Below, one piece after another: positions 7,081-13,801 of a stretch of 19,187 nt of DNA. The notes under the pieces are model-generated. The model searched no databases and was not told the origin of the DNA. It was given only the letters and a program-made list of their open reading frames with translations. Position numbers and translations under genes: made by a program. The stretch lies in contig JANPBY010000082.1 in assembly GCA_031430645.1 (NCBI GenBank), positions 1 to 19,187 of the forward strand, given 5' to 3'. The DNA comes from JANPBY01 sp031430645 (lineage in GTDB: Bacteria; Actinomycetota; Actinomycetes; DATJPE01). Every line of letters starts with the position of its first letter. Position 1 is the first letter of the stretch.

Positions 7081-7140
7081 CTTCCTTTGCGTCCGACCGA
7101 CGGTGGCGTATAGCCACCAGTTGGTCGGACGCAAAGGAAG
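7081..7140. repeat. 60-nt near-perfect hairpin, possible terminator
   Basis: The left arm (7081-7098) and right arm (7123-7140) are perfect 18-bp reverse complements. Pairing continues inward as G.T, A-T, C-G, skips one unpaired base (A7119), then adds GGTGGC/GCCACC (7102-7107 with 7113-7118) around the 5-nt loop GTATA. In total about 27 pairs over 60 nt with one bulge. It begins 10 nt after the GroES-like stop. No T-tract follows, but actinobacterial terminators often lack one. It is longer than a typical terminator and could also be a mobile palindromic repeat or a processing site. Confidence 0.8.
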
Positions 7141-7189
7141 GGTGATGCTGCTCACCCTCAGGACGGTCGGGAGCGCTACCGAACCCCGG

Positions 7190-7195
7190 TAGAAT
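7190..7195 (+). promoter_or_regulatory. -10 element (TAGAAT) of the DEAD-box helicase gene
   Basis: TAGAAT is close to the TATAAT consensus and lies in a gene-free stretch. Transcription from about 7202 would give an untranslated leader of about 145 nt. The expected -35 position (about 7167-7172, TCGGGA) is not a good match to TTGACA. Confidence 0.5.
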
Positions 7196-7200
7196 TGCCC

Positions 7201-7346
7201 CATCGGCAGGCCGGGTTTCCGGCTAGCCGCCCATCGGTGCGCAGATCCACAGTGCGCACCGGGCTCGTTCTCACACGTGTGCGCTGGGTGTTTTGCACTC
7301 CGGCCTCTCAGGGACCGCGCCATCGTCTTGAGAGGTACGTCTTCGC
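7201..7346 (+). promoter_or_regulatory. Structured 5' leader of the DEAD-box helicase mRNA
   Basis: Three stems are visible. Stem 1: CGGC (7204-7207) with GCCG (7226-7229), then GCCGG (7210-7214) with CCGGC (7219-7223). Stem 2: CGGTGCGCA (7235-7243) with TGCGCACCG (7253-7261), nine perfect pairs and a 9-nt loop. Stem 3: CCTCTCA (7304-7310) with TGAGAGG (7329-7335), seven perfect pairs. Stem 3 contains GAGAGG, the only Shine-Dalgarno-like sequence before the ATG at 7347, so the ribosome-binding site could be masked. Long leaders are known for cold-shock RNA helicase genes; control by temperature or by autoregulation here is inference. Confidence 0.55.
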
Positions 7347-8687
7347 ATGAGCACGCCCACGTCCAGCCGCCCTATAACGCCCAGCGGCCATCCCACGTTC
7401 GGCGAGCTCGGCCTCCCACAGCCGCTTGTCGCAGCCCTGGTGCGCGCCGGCATCACCGAGCCGTTCTCGATTCAGGCCGCCACGATCCCCGACGCACTCA
7501 CCGGGCGCGACGTCCTTGGCAGGGGACGTACGGGCTCGGGCAAGACTCTCGCCTTCGGGCTCCCGGTGCTCACCCGCCTGGCCGGACGTACGGCTGCGCC
7601 ACGGCGCCCGCATGCCGTCGTGCTGGTCCCGACGCGTGAACTCGCCGTCCAGGTCACGGATGCGCTGGAGCCACTGGCTCGGACGATGGGTCTGCGGATG
7701 AAGACCGTGGTTGGTGGCATGTCCTACCCCAAGCAGGCCGAGGCGCTGCGTCGTGGAGTCGACATCGTGGTCGCCACTCCCGGCCGGCTCACCGACCTCA
7801 TCGAGCAGCGCGACGCCGACCTGTCGGCAGTCGAGATCGTCGTCCTCGACGAGGCCGACCACATGGCTGACATGGGCTTCATGCCCGCCGTCACCGCACT
7901 GCTCGACATGGTGAAGCCGGGTGGACAGCGACTGCTCTTCTCGGCGACGCTCGACGGTGACGTCGACAAGCTGGTCCGCCGCTACCTCGTGCACCCGGTC
8001 ACGCACTCCAGCGTTCCCTCCACCGAGGAGACCGCGACGATGGAGCACCACGTGCTGCTCGTCGCTCCCGGCGACAAGGCCTCGGTGACCTCGCACATCG
8101 GTGCCCGTGAAGGCCGCACCATCATGTTCGTGCGCACCCAGCACGGCGCCGACCGTGTCGCCACCCAGCTTCGCGAGCAGGGTGTTGCGGCGACCTCGAT
8201 CCATGGCGGAAAGCCGCAGGGCGCTCGTACCCGGGCGCTGGCCGAGTTCCGCGAAGGGCGTACCCCCGTCCTCGTTGCCACCGATGTCGCCGCGCGCGGG
8301 ATCCACGTCGACGACGTTGGTCTGGTCGTCCACGTGGACCCGCCGGCTGACCCCAAGGACTACTTGCACCGGGCCGGCCGTACGGCTCGCGCTGGAGAGT
8401 CCGGCACCGTAGTCACCCTCGTCCTTCCCCATCAGGAGCGCGAGGTCGCCAAGATGGCCGAGCGCGCCGGGGTGAAGCCGAACAAGTCACGCGTGCGGCC
8501 CGGCGACGCCGGGCTGGTAGCCATCACCGGTTCGCGGCAGCCCAGCGGCGTCCCCGTTCCAGAGCGGGCAGCCCGTGCGGAACGGCGGCCGGGTCCCGCG
8601 CGTCCATACCGTGGGCAGGGTGGAGCGCGCTCCGGCCAGTCCCGCTACGCGAAGGCCGGCGGTGCGCACCCGACGCGCGCACGCTGA
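7347..8687 (+). CDS. DEAD-box ATP-dependent RNA helicase
   Basis: A 446-residue superfamily 2 RNA helicase. Q motif: F18 with EPFSIQ (38-43). Motif I RTGSGKT (61-67), Ia PTREL (95-99), GG (123-124), Ib TPGR (144-147), II DEAD (168-171), III SAT (199-201), V ATDVAARGI (311-319), VI HRAGRTARAG (341-350). It unwinds short RNA duplexes with ATP, usually in ribosome assembly or mRNA decay. The last 70 residues are a basic, Arg/Pro/Gly-rich tail likely to bind RNA. Motif V ends in His320 where most members have Asp, a variant I have seen in other actinobacterial helicases. It has its own promoter and a structured leader. Confidence 0.95.
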   Translation: MSTPTSSRPITPSGHPTFGELGLPQPLVAALVRAGITEPFSIQAATIPDALTGRDVLGRGRTGSGKTLAFGLPVLTRLAGRTAAPRRPHAVVLVPTRELAVQVTDALEPLARTMGLRMKTVVGGMSYPKQAEALRRGVDIVVATPGRLTDLIEQRDADLSAVEIVVLDEADHMADMGFMPAVTALLDMVKPGGQRLLFSATLDGDVDKLVRRYLVHPVTHSSVPSTEETATMEHHVLLVAPGDKASVTSHIGAREGRTIMFVRTQHGADRVATQLREQGVAATSIHGGKPQGARTRALAEFREGRTPVLVATDVAARGIHVDDVGLVVHVDPPADPKDYLHRAGRTARAGESGTVVTLVLPHQEREVAKMAERAGVKPNKSRVRPGDAGLVAITGSRQPSGVPVPERAARAERRPGPARPYRGQGGARSGQSRYAKAGGAHPTRAR

Positions 8688-8728
8688 CCAAACCTGCGAC
8701 GACGTCCCCGGTCTGAGAACATAGGAGA

Positions 8729-8754
8729 GGCCGTCCGTCACGGGACCGACGGCC
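8729..8754 (+). terminator. Small stem between helicase and DUF3105 genes
   Basis: GGCCGTC (8729-8735) and GACGGCC (8748-8754) form seven perfect pairs with a 12-nt loop. It lies 41 nt after the helicase stop and 18 nt before the next start. It may be a terminator without T-tract or a leader hairpin. Confidence 0.35.
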
Positions 8755-8772
8755 GCAGCCACTGAGAGGGAC

Positions 8773-9411
8773 ATGATGGGCAAGGCGTCAAGGGGCAAGG
8801 GAGACGTCGACGGCGAGAGCCGCCGCGACCGCGTCGACGCGATGCGCGAGGCTGACGCCAGCGCGCAGCGCAAGCGCAACGTGCTGTGGTCTGTAGTCGG
8901 CATCGTCCTCGTCGGGTCGTTGGTCGGACTGACGTATTGGGGCATCAATCAGTCGACGTCTGCTCGCGACAGCGTCGCCACGGACGTGACCACCTTCCCC
9001 GTCCCCGCGACCAAGCACGTGGTGGGCACCGTCAACTATCCGCAGACTCCGCCCGTCGGCGGCGACCACGATGGTCAGTGGCTCAACTGCGGCATCTATG
9101 ACGCGCCGGTCGCGAGCGAGCTGGCCGTCCATGCCCTCGAGCATGGAGCCGTGTGGGTGACGTACGACCCAGCCCTCAGCGCGGCCGATGTGCAGAGTCT
9201 GCGCGACCAGATGCCGTCTTCCTACATCGTGTTGTCTCCCTATGACGGCCTTGACGCACCGGTCGTCGCGTCCGCCTGGGGCGTCCAGCTCAAACTCGAC
9301 AGCGTCGATGACCCGCGACTGAAGACCTTTCTCGACGTCTACCGTCAAGGCAACCAGACCCCCGAGCCCGGTGCGGCTTGCGACGGCGGCGTCGGCACGC
9401 CGATCAGCTAA
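8773..9411 (+). CDS. DUF3105 domain membrane-anchored protein
   Basis: A 212-residue protein with a charged N-terminus, one membrane helix (about 37-57, VLWSVVGIVLVGSLVGLTYWG) and an extracytoplasmic DUF3105 domain. Conserved signature residues are visible: PPVGGDHDGQWLNCGIYDAP (H99, C106) and VHALEHGAVWVTY (H120, E123, H124). Conserved His and Cys on the outer face suggest metal or redox binding, but the family function is not established. Two adjacent ATGs (8773 and 8776) are possible; GAGAGGG fits the second better (5-nt spacer). Its TAA shares bases with the TAG of the convergent arsenite transporter. Confidence 0.88.
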   Translation: MMGKASRGKGDVDGESRRDRVDAMREADASAQRKRNVLWSVVGIVLVGSLVGLTYWGINQSTSARDSVATDVTTFPVPATKHVVGTVNYPQTPPVGGDHDGQWLNCGIYDAPVASELAVHALEHGAVWVTYDPALSAADVQSLRDQMPSSYIVLSPYDGLDAPVVASAWGVQLKLDSVDDPRLKTFLDVYRQGNQTPEPGAACDGGVGTPIS

Positions 9412-10499
9412 CGGGTGCTCGTGGCCGCGTAGCGACGGCGGAGCCACAGGGAGACGTAGACCAGGCCGACCAGGGCGGGGACCTCGATCAGCGGGCCGAT
9501 GACACCCGTCAAGGCTTCGCCTGAGGTGACACCCCACACGCCGATGCTGACAGCGATGGCTAGCTCGAAGTTGTTGCCCGCAGCCGTAAAAGCGAGCGTG
9601 GTGGTCTTCGGGTAGCCCAGCCGTGCCCGGGCACCGAGGAAGAACGAGAGGCCCCACATGATCGCGAAGTAGGCGAGCAACGGGATCGCGATGCTGACGA
9701 CGGCAAGCGGGTCAGACGTGATGGCCTCCCCCTGCAGGGCGAACATCAAGACGATGGTGAACAACAGGCCGTACAGCGCAAACGGGCTAATCCGCGGGAT
9801 GAACGTCTGCTCGTACCAGTCGCGGCCCTTCGTCCGCAGGCCGATCCGCCTCGTCAGGTAGCCCGCAGCCAGGGGGATCCCGAGGAAGATGAGGACCGCT
9901 TTGGTGATCTCCCAGGTCGAGAACGTGACGTCTTCGGTGCCCAAGCCCAGCCAGCCTGGCAAGATCTCGAGGTAGAAGGTGCCCAGCAACGCGTAGGCCG
10001 CGATCTGGAACACCGAGTTGACAGCGACGAGAAGCGCGGCGGCCTCGCTGTCTCCGCACGCGAGGTCGTTCCAGATGAGCACCATCGCGATGCAGCGGGC
10101 CAGGCCGATGACGATGAGGCCCGTGCGGAACGCAGGTTGATCTGCGAGGAAGATCCAAGCGAGGGCGAACATCAGCGCCGGGCCGATTACCCAGTTCAGC
10201 AGCAGGGACAACCACAACAGCCGCCGGTCGCCGGTGACGCGGCCCATGTCCTCGTAACGGACCTTGGCCAGGACCGGGTACATCATCATGAACAGACCCA
10301 AGGCGATGAGCAGCGAAGTCTGGCCGATCTTCACCGTGTCGAGGGCCGACTGGATTCCTGGGACAAGCCGGCCAAGGAACAGTCCGCCGACCATCGCCAG
10401 CAGGATCCATACGGGCAGGAACCGGTCGAGCAGGGAGAGTCGAGCGAGGACGGCGTCCTCATCGGGTGAGGCGGCAGGTGTGACCGGTGGTGTGCTCAC
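9408..10499 (-). CDS. acr3: Arsenite efflux transporter, ACR3 family
   Basis: A 363-residue inner-membrane permease with about ten hydrophobic segments. The family core GLARCIAMVLIWNDLACGD (132-150) contains Cys135, equivalent to the essential ACR3 cysteine, and a late GPLIEVPALV segment carries Glu339, matching the conserved acidic residue. ACR3 exports As(III) using the proton gradient. The ATG overlaps the arsC stop by 4 nt, placing it last in an arsI/cadI-arsC-acr3 operon. This is the expected pairing of arsenate reduction with arsenite export. Length is normal for the family. Confidence 0.96.
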   Translation of the reverse strand: MSTPPVTPAASPDEDAVLARLSLLDRFLPVWILLAMVGGLFLGRLVPGIQSALDTVKIGQTSLLIALGLFMMMYPVLAKVRYEDMGRVTGDRRLLWLSLLLNWVIGPALMFALAWIFLADQPAFRTGLIVIGLARCIAMVLIWNDLACGDSEAAALLVAVNSVFQIAAYALLGTFYLEILPGWLGLGTEDVTFSTWEITKAVLIFLGIPLAAGYLTRRIGLRTKGRDWYEQTFIPRISPFALYGLLFTIVLMFALQGEAITSDPLAVVSIAIPLLAYFAIMWGLSFFLGARARLGYPKTTTLAFTAAGNNFELAIAVSIGVWGVTSGEALTGVIGPLIEVPALVGLVYVSLWLRRRYAATSTR

Positions 10500-10912
10500 G
10501 CGGTGGGGCCGTCGGGCAGGAGCTCGGTGAGAAGCGCCTCGATGCGGCGGCGAATCTCGTCGCGGACCAGGCGGACAGCATCCACGTCCTTGCCTGCGGG
10601 ATCCTCGAGGACCCAGTCCTCATAACGCTTCCCGGGATAGACCGGGCAGACATCCCCGCAGCCCATGGTGATGACGATGTCGGACTCCATCACCGCCTGG
10701 TTGGTGAGCACCTTGGGTGTCTCGTGCGCGATGTCGATGTCCTCCTCGAGCATTGCCGCCACGACGGCCGGGTTGATCGAGTCGGCCGGGGCCGAACCAG
10801 CAGACCGCACTTCCACCCGACCGCCCCCCATGTGCATCAGGTAGCCCGCGGCCATTTGGGAGCGGCCGGCATTGTGGACACAGACGAAGAGCACCGAAGG
10901 GCGCCGGCTCAT
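10496..10912 (-). CDS. arsC: Arsenate reductase, low-molecular-weight phosphatase fold
   Basis: A 138-residue cytoplasmic enzyme converting As(V) to As(III) for ACR3 to export. The P-loop CVHNAGRS (Cys11-X5-Arg17) and the acid loop EDPAG (D104-P105) define the LMW-PTP fold. Further cysteines C85 and C89 (MGCGDVCP) sit where resolving cysteines occur in thioredoxin-linked enzymes, but are four rather than about seven residues apart. In actinobacteria such enzymes commonly use mycothiol and mycoredoxin; which reductant applies here is not shown. The ATG at 10912 is chosen because upstream sequence belongs to another gene. It overlaps both neighbours by 4 nt. Confidence 0.95.
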   Translation of the reverse strand: MSRRPSVLFVCVHNAGRSQMAAGYLMHMGGGRVEVRSAGSAPADSINPAVVAAMLEEDIDIAHETPKVLTNQAVMESDIVITMGCGDVCPVYPGKRYEDWVLEDPAGKDVDAVRLVRDEIRRRIEALLTELLPDGPTA

Positions 10913-11409
10913 GGGGCGGAAGGCGTCCGCGCCTCGGCGAACCCGGCGGCCGGCGTGCAGCACGCGCCGTCGTTGGACTGGCTCTCGAGCACGCTGAGGC
11001 TCGCGATGGCCGGACGCGCGTCGGCCGGGTTGTCGTCCTTGATCGTGTAGATCTCCCACGGCGTGCCGGCTGGGTCGTGCACCCAGACCTTGTCCTGCAA
11101 GGCGTAGCAACAGGTCGTGTCGTTTTCCTCGAACGCGGCGAGCCCCTCGTCGCGGAGGCGTGTAGCGCTGGCCTCGACCTCCTCGACCGACTCCACCTCT
11201 ACGCCGAGGTGGTTGAGGGCGCCGGCTGTGCCGTGGCCACGGGCCTCGGCACCCACCTCGATGAGGACCAGCTTGAGCGGCGGCTCGGTCAAGGCGAAGT
11301 TGGCGTATCCCGGGCGCCGTTTGTGTGGCTCGGTCCGGAAGAGGCTTGAGTAGAAGGCGACCGAAGCCTCGAGATCTGCGACGTTCAAGGCCAGCTGTAC
11401 GCGAGACAT
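10909..11409 (-). CDS. ArsI/CadI family VOC metalloprotein
   Basis: A 166-residue vicinal-oxygen-chelate protein. The vicinal Cys pair C100-C101 (NDTTCCYA), H67 (LNHLG) and E119 (WEIY) match ArsI C-As lyases and mycobacterial CadI. ArsI cleaves the carbon-arsenic bond of trivalent organoarsenicals; CadI is a Cd-induced protein. ArsI enzymes usually have a fifth-residue His ligand, but here it is Gln5 (MSRVQLALNV), as I recall for CadI. A second Cys pair, C150-C151, lies in the C-terminal tail. The ATG at 11409 has AAGGAG 6-7 nt upstream; the in-frame extension to 11709 covers arsR antisense and is rejected. First gene of the operon. Confidence 0.92.
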   Translation of the reverse strand: MSRVQLALNVADLEASVAFYSSLFRTEPHKRRPGYANFALTEPPLKLVLIEVGAEARGHGTAGALNHLGVEVESVEEVEASATRLRDEGLAAFEENDTTCCYALQDKVWVHDPAGTPWEIYTIKDDNPADARPAIASLSVLESQSNDGACCTPAAGFAEARTPSAP

Positions 11410-11445
11410 GTCGTGCTCCTTGGATCGATGGCGATCAATGTGGCA

Positions 11446-11477
11446 AACGTACGAGTAGTATCGACATCTGTCAATAT
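11446..11477 (-). promoter_or_regulatory. ars operon promoter overlapped by an ArsR-type palindrome
   Basis: On the minus strand TTGACA (11474-11469), a 17-bp spacer and TACGTT (11451-11446) make a near-consensus vegetative promoter for the arsenic operon. The -35 lies in an 18-bp imperfect palindrome (11459-11476), TATCGACATCTGTCAATA, with a single mismatched pair. A repressor bound there would block the operon and, in the other direction, arsR (possible -10 TAGTAT at 11456-11461). This is the usual layout for ArsR autoregulation; the binding site itself is inferred. Confidence 0.65.
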
Positions 11478-11518
11478 CAGAGTTGGTCGATGTGGTTGGC
11501 CGAAGCGAAGGAGTCGCG

Positions 11519-11860
11519 ATGCCCAGGTTGTTGCCGGTAGTCGACTCGATATCAGCCTGTTGCGCTGGGGCGCTGGCGTCCCCGCTGAGCCGGAATGACG
11601 CGGATGAACTGGCCGTACTCCTTAAGGCCGTTGCCGATCCGGTTCGCCTGCAGCTGCTCAGCATCATCAGGGGAGCCGAGGGGAACGAGGCGTGCGTCTG
11701 TGACCTCACTGATGTCGTTGCCCTTTCGCAGCCGACCGTGAGTCACCACCTCAAGGTGCTCACCGATGCCGGCCTTCTGACCCGTGAACGACGGGGAAGC
11801 TGGGCCTGGTTCACCCTGGTCCCCGCCCGGCTGGCAGATGTGGCCAGCATCTTCGACTAA
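11519..11860 (+). CDS. arsR: ArsR/SmtB family metalloid-responsive repressor
   Basis: A 113-residue winged-helix repressor. The helix-turn-helix is near LSQPTVSHHLKVLTDAGLL, followed by the wing (ERRGSWAWFTL). It carries both known arsenic-site patterns: the CVC motif in helix 3 (C59, C61 in ACVCDL), as in plasmid R773 ArsR, and an N-terminal Cys pair (C14-C15 in SACCAG), as in Corynebacterium glutamicum ArsR. The ATG at 11519 is chosen for AAGGAG 5-6 nt upstream; a TTG at 11483 would lie close to the operator. It is divergent from the arsenic operon and should repress both until As(III) binds. A degenerate gene remnant starts directly after its stop. Confidence 0.94.
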   Translation: MPRLLPVVDSISACCAGALASPLSRNDADELAVLLKAVADPVRLQLLSIIRGAEGNEACVCDLTDVVALSQPTVSHHLKVLTDAGLLTRERRGSWAWFTLVPARLADVASIFD

Positions 11861-12393
11861 TCACCCGGAGTTCCGGGCCTGGCGGGCCAACCTGGCATTG
11901 ATGCGAGAGCTCGCCGACGGGCGGGCCGGGGCGGCTGCTCGGATCGCGGAGGAGTCCCTGCCCCACCTCCTCGCCGCTGGCGGTATCGACGATGACTTCA
12001 TGCACCTGTGGCCACCGTTGGTTCAGGCCGCTCTGGCCACCTCCGACGTCGCCGTCGCCGAGCGGCTCCTGGAGCCGGTCACCAGCGCGGAACCAGGAAT
12101 CGTGGCGGCGGCTCTAGCTGCTCAGCTGCACGGCTGAGGGGTCTCATCGGGGCGGCTCGCGGCGACGACCCCGCGCAGGTCGAGGTTGAACTGCGGCTGG
12201 GCATCGCTGCCCTCGAAACTTACGGCGCGGTCGCCGCGCGAAAGCGCAAGCGGAGGAAGAGCTGGCCCGCTGGCTTACCCTGCAGGACCGCGGAGGTGAG
12301 GCCGACGAGCTAATGACCAGCGCTCGCGCCGCCTACCAGGATCTCGACGCGACCGGCTGGCTGGGCCGACTCGCTTTGCTTGCCGCTCGGTAA
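11861..12393 (+). pseudogene. C-terminal remnant of a large TPR-type regulator/ATPase
   Basis: Joined across three frames the text reads as one alpha-helical repeat protein end. HPEFRAWRANLALMREL to AALAAQLHG runs to a TGA at 12135. It resumes one frame back at LRGLIGAARGDDP up to about 12240, then shifts again to AQAEEELARWLTLQ, AYQDLDATGWLGRLALLAAR and a TAA at 12391. Two apparent single-base deletions account for the shifts. The final DATGWL-type ending resembles the C-terminus of actinobacterial LuxR/BTAD or cyclase-type ATPases with TPR repeats. No start, N-terminal half or promoter is present. Sequencing error at the two sites is possible but would not restore the missing front. Confidence 0.7.
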
Positions 12394-12397
12394 CCAT

Positions 12398-12419
12398 GCG
12401 GGCCGACCCGTCGGCCCGC
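12398..12419. terminator. Hairpin between the gene remnant and the FAD oxidoreductase gene
   Basis: GCGGGCCGA (12398-12406) and TCGGCCCGC (12411-12419) form nine perfect pairs around the tetraloop CCCG. It lies between convergent reading frames, 12 nt past the oxidoreductase stop on the minus strand, so it probably ends that transcript. There is no T-tract. Confidence 0.65.
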
Positions 12420-12430
12420 GGCCGCCTCGG

Positions 12431-13801
12431 TCAGGTGCGGATGTTCTGGTTGAGGTGGAAGAGGTTGTCCGGGTCGTATTGGCGCTTGACCTCCTGCAGC
12501 CGGGGATAGTTAGCGCCGTAGTTCGCCGCCACCTTCGACTGGTCGTCGGCCGACGCGAAGTTGACGTAGCCGCCTCCCAGCGAGTGCGGCGCGATCGCCG
12601 CGTCGTACTCCTGCACCCACTGCGTGTGGGCCGCGTTGTCGGCTGGGTCCGGCCACATGCCCGCGATCACCACGGCATACGTCGCTTCGCGGTGCCCGAA
12701 CGCAGTCGCGTCGGCTGCCACGTCGTGGCAGGCACCGTTGATCGGGTAGAGGTGAACCGTGGAGTTCACCACCGGTACCCGTGAGCCGTGCTCCATGTGT
12801 GTCTGGATCGCCTCCGGCGAGAGGTCTCCCACGAATGCAGCCTTCCAATAGTGCTGCAGGCCTCTGGGGACCAGTGCGTCGAAGGCGCTGTTGAGCCCGG
12901 GATAGGGCATCGGCCCGGTGTGCTCCGCCACGGGGTTCGCGACATCCTTGAATCCCTGCAGGACTTTCTCGCCGTCGTCGGCCGAGCCGGTCCAGCAGGA
13001 CACGACAGCGATGAACGGTTCGCCAACTCGGTCCTCGGGCACGAACGGCAGAGGCGGCGCGATCTGGAACGCCGGGAACCCGCCGTACTCGCGCGGCGCG
13101 GTCTTGATGAAGTCGTTGAAGTAGGCAAGCACGTCCGCACCGTCGGCGAGCTCGAAGAACATCGGGCCGCCGTAGATCTCGGCCACCGGGTGTAGCTGGA
13201 AGGTGAACTCCGTCACGACCCCGAAGTTCCCACCACCGCCGCGCAGCGCCCAGAACAGGTCCGGGTGCTCGGTCTCGCTCGCGGTCACCGTCTGACCATC
13301 TGCGGTGACGACCTGGGCGGAGAGCAGGTTGTCGCAGGACAGCCCGTAGGCGCGGGCTAGGTAGCCGATCCCGCCGCCGAGCGTAAGACCGCCGACCCCG
13401 GTCGTCGAGATGATCCCCCCGGTGGTCGCGAGCCCGTACGCCCCGGTCGCATCGTTGAAGCCCCCCCAAGTGACGCCGCCGCCGGCGCGGGCTGTTCGGG
13501 CGTCCGGGTCCACGGTCACCGAGGAGAGTCCTGACAGATCGGCCACCAGGGCATCATCGGCGGTTCCGAACCCGGGGACGCTGTGTCCTCCGCCCCTGAT
13601 GGCGAGTTCGGTACCCGTATCTGCGGCGTACCGCACGGCGGCCACCACGTCAGCCTCGCCTGCGCACTGGACGACGCCAGCAGGGCGTCGGTTGATCATG
13701 AAGTTATAGACCGCGCGGGCCTCGTCATAGCCGGGATCTGCCGGGGCGATCACCGGACCGGTCACCTGGGCGCGCAAGGAATCGATCGACTGAGCTGTCA
13801 T
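12431..13801 (-). CDS. FAD-binding oxidoreductase, berberine-bridge-enzyme type
   Basis: A 456-residue flavoprotein. The FAD_binding_4 (PCMH) domain spans about residues 35-205 and contains RGGGHS (His73), the site of 8-alpha histidyl attachment, and LSCDNLL (Cys156), the second covalent attachment site. Together they indicate bicovalent FAD, as in actinobacterial BBE-like oxidases. A C-terminal BBE domain ends YPRLQEVKRQYDPDNLFHLNQN. These enzymes oxidise sugars, alcohols or secondary metabolites with O2; no substrate can be inferred. No signal peptide is apparent. The ATG at 13801 has AGGGAG 7 nt upstream, and an extension to 13942 lacks family sequence. It is divergent from the cupin gene with a long regulatory gap. 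Confidence 0.93.
   Translation of the reverse strand: MTAQSIDSLRAQVTGPVIAPADPGYDEARAVYNFMINRRPAGVVQCAGEADVVAAVRYAADTGTELAIRGGGHSVPGFGTADDALVADLSGLSSVTVDPDARTARAGGGVTWGGFNDATGAYGLATTGGIISTTGVGGLTLGGGIGYLARAYGLSCDNLLSAQVVTADGQTVTASETEHPDLFWALRGGGGNFGVVTEFTFQLHPVAEIYGGPMFFELADGADVLAYFNDFIKTAPREYGGFPAFQIAPPLPFVPEDRVGEPFIAVVSCWTGSADDGEKVLQGFKDVANPVAEHTGPMPYPGLNSAFDALVPRGLQHYWKAAFVGDLSPEAIQTHMEHGSRVPVVNSTVHLYPINGACHDVAADATAFGHREATYAVVIAGMWPDPADNAAHTQWVQEYDAAIAPHSLGGGYVNFASADDQSKVAANYGANYPRLQEVKRQYDPDNLFHLNQNIRT

Noticed and set aside
7308..8432. Long open frame on the minus strand opposite the DEAD-box helicase (374 codons)
   Set aside because: It lies wholly antisense to a gene with all helicase motifs and reads as low-complexity charged sequence; it is a by-product of high GC.
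11864..11877. CCCGGAGTTCCGGG hairpin just after arsR as a terminator
   Set aside because: Only five usable pairs with a 4-nt loop and no T-tract; too weak to annotate.
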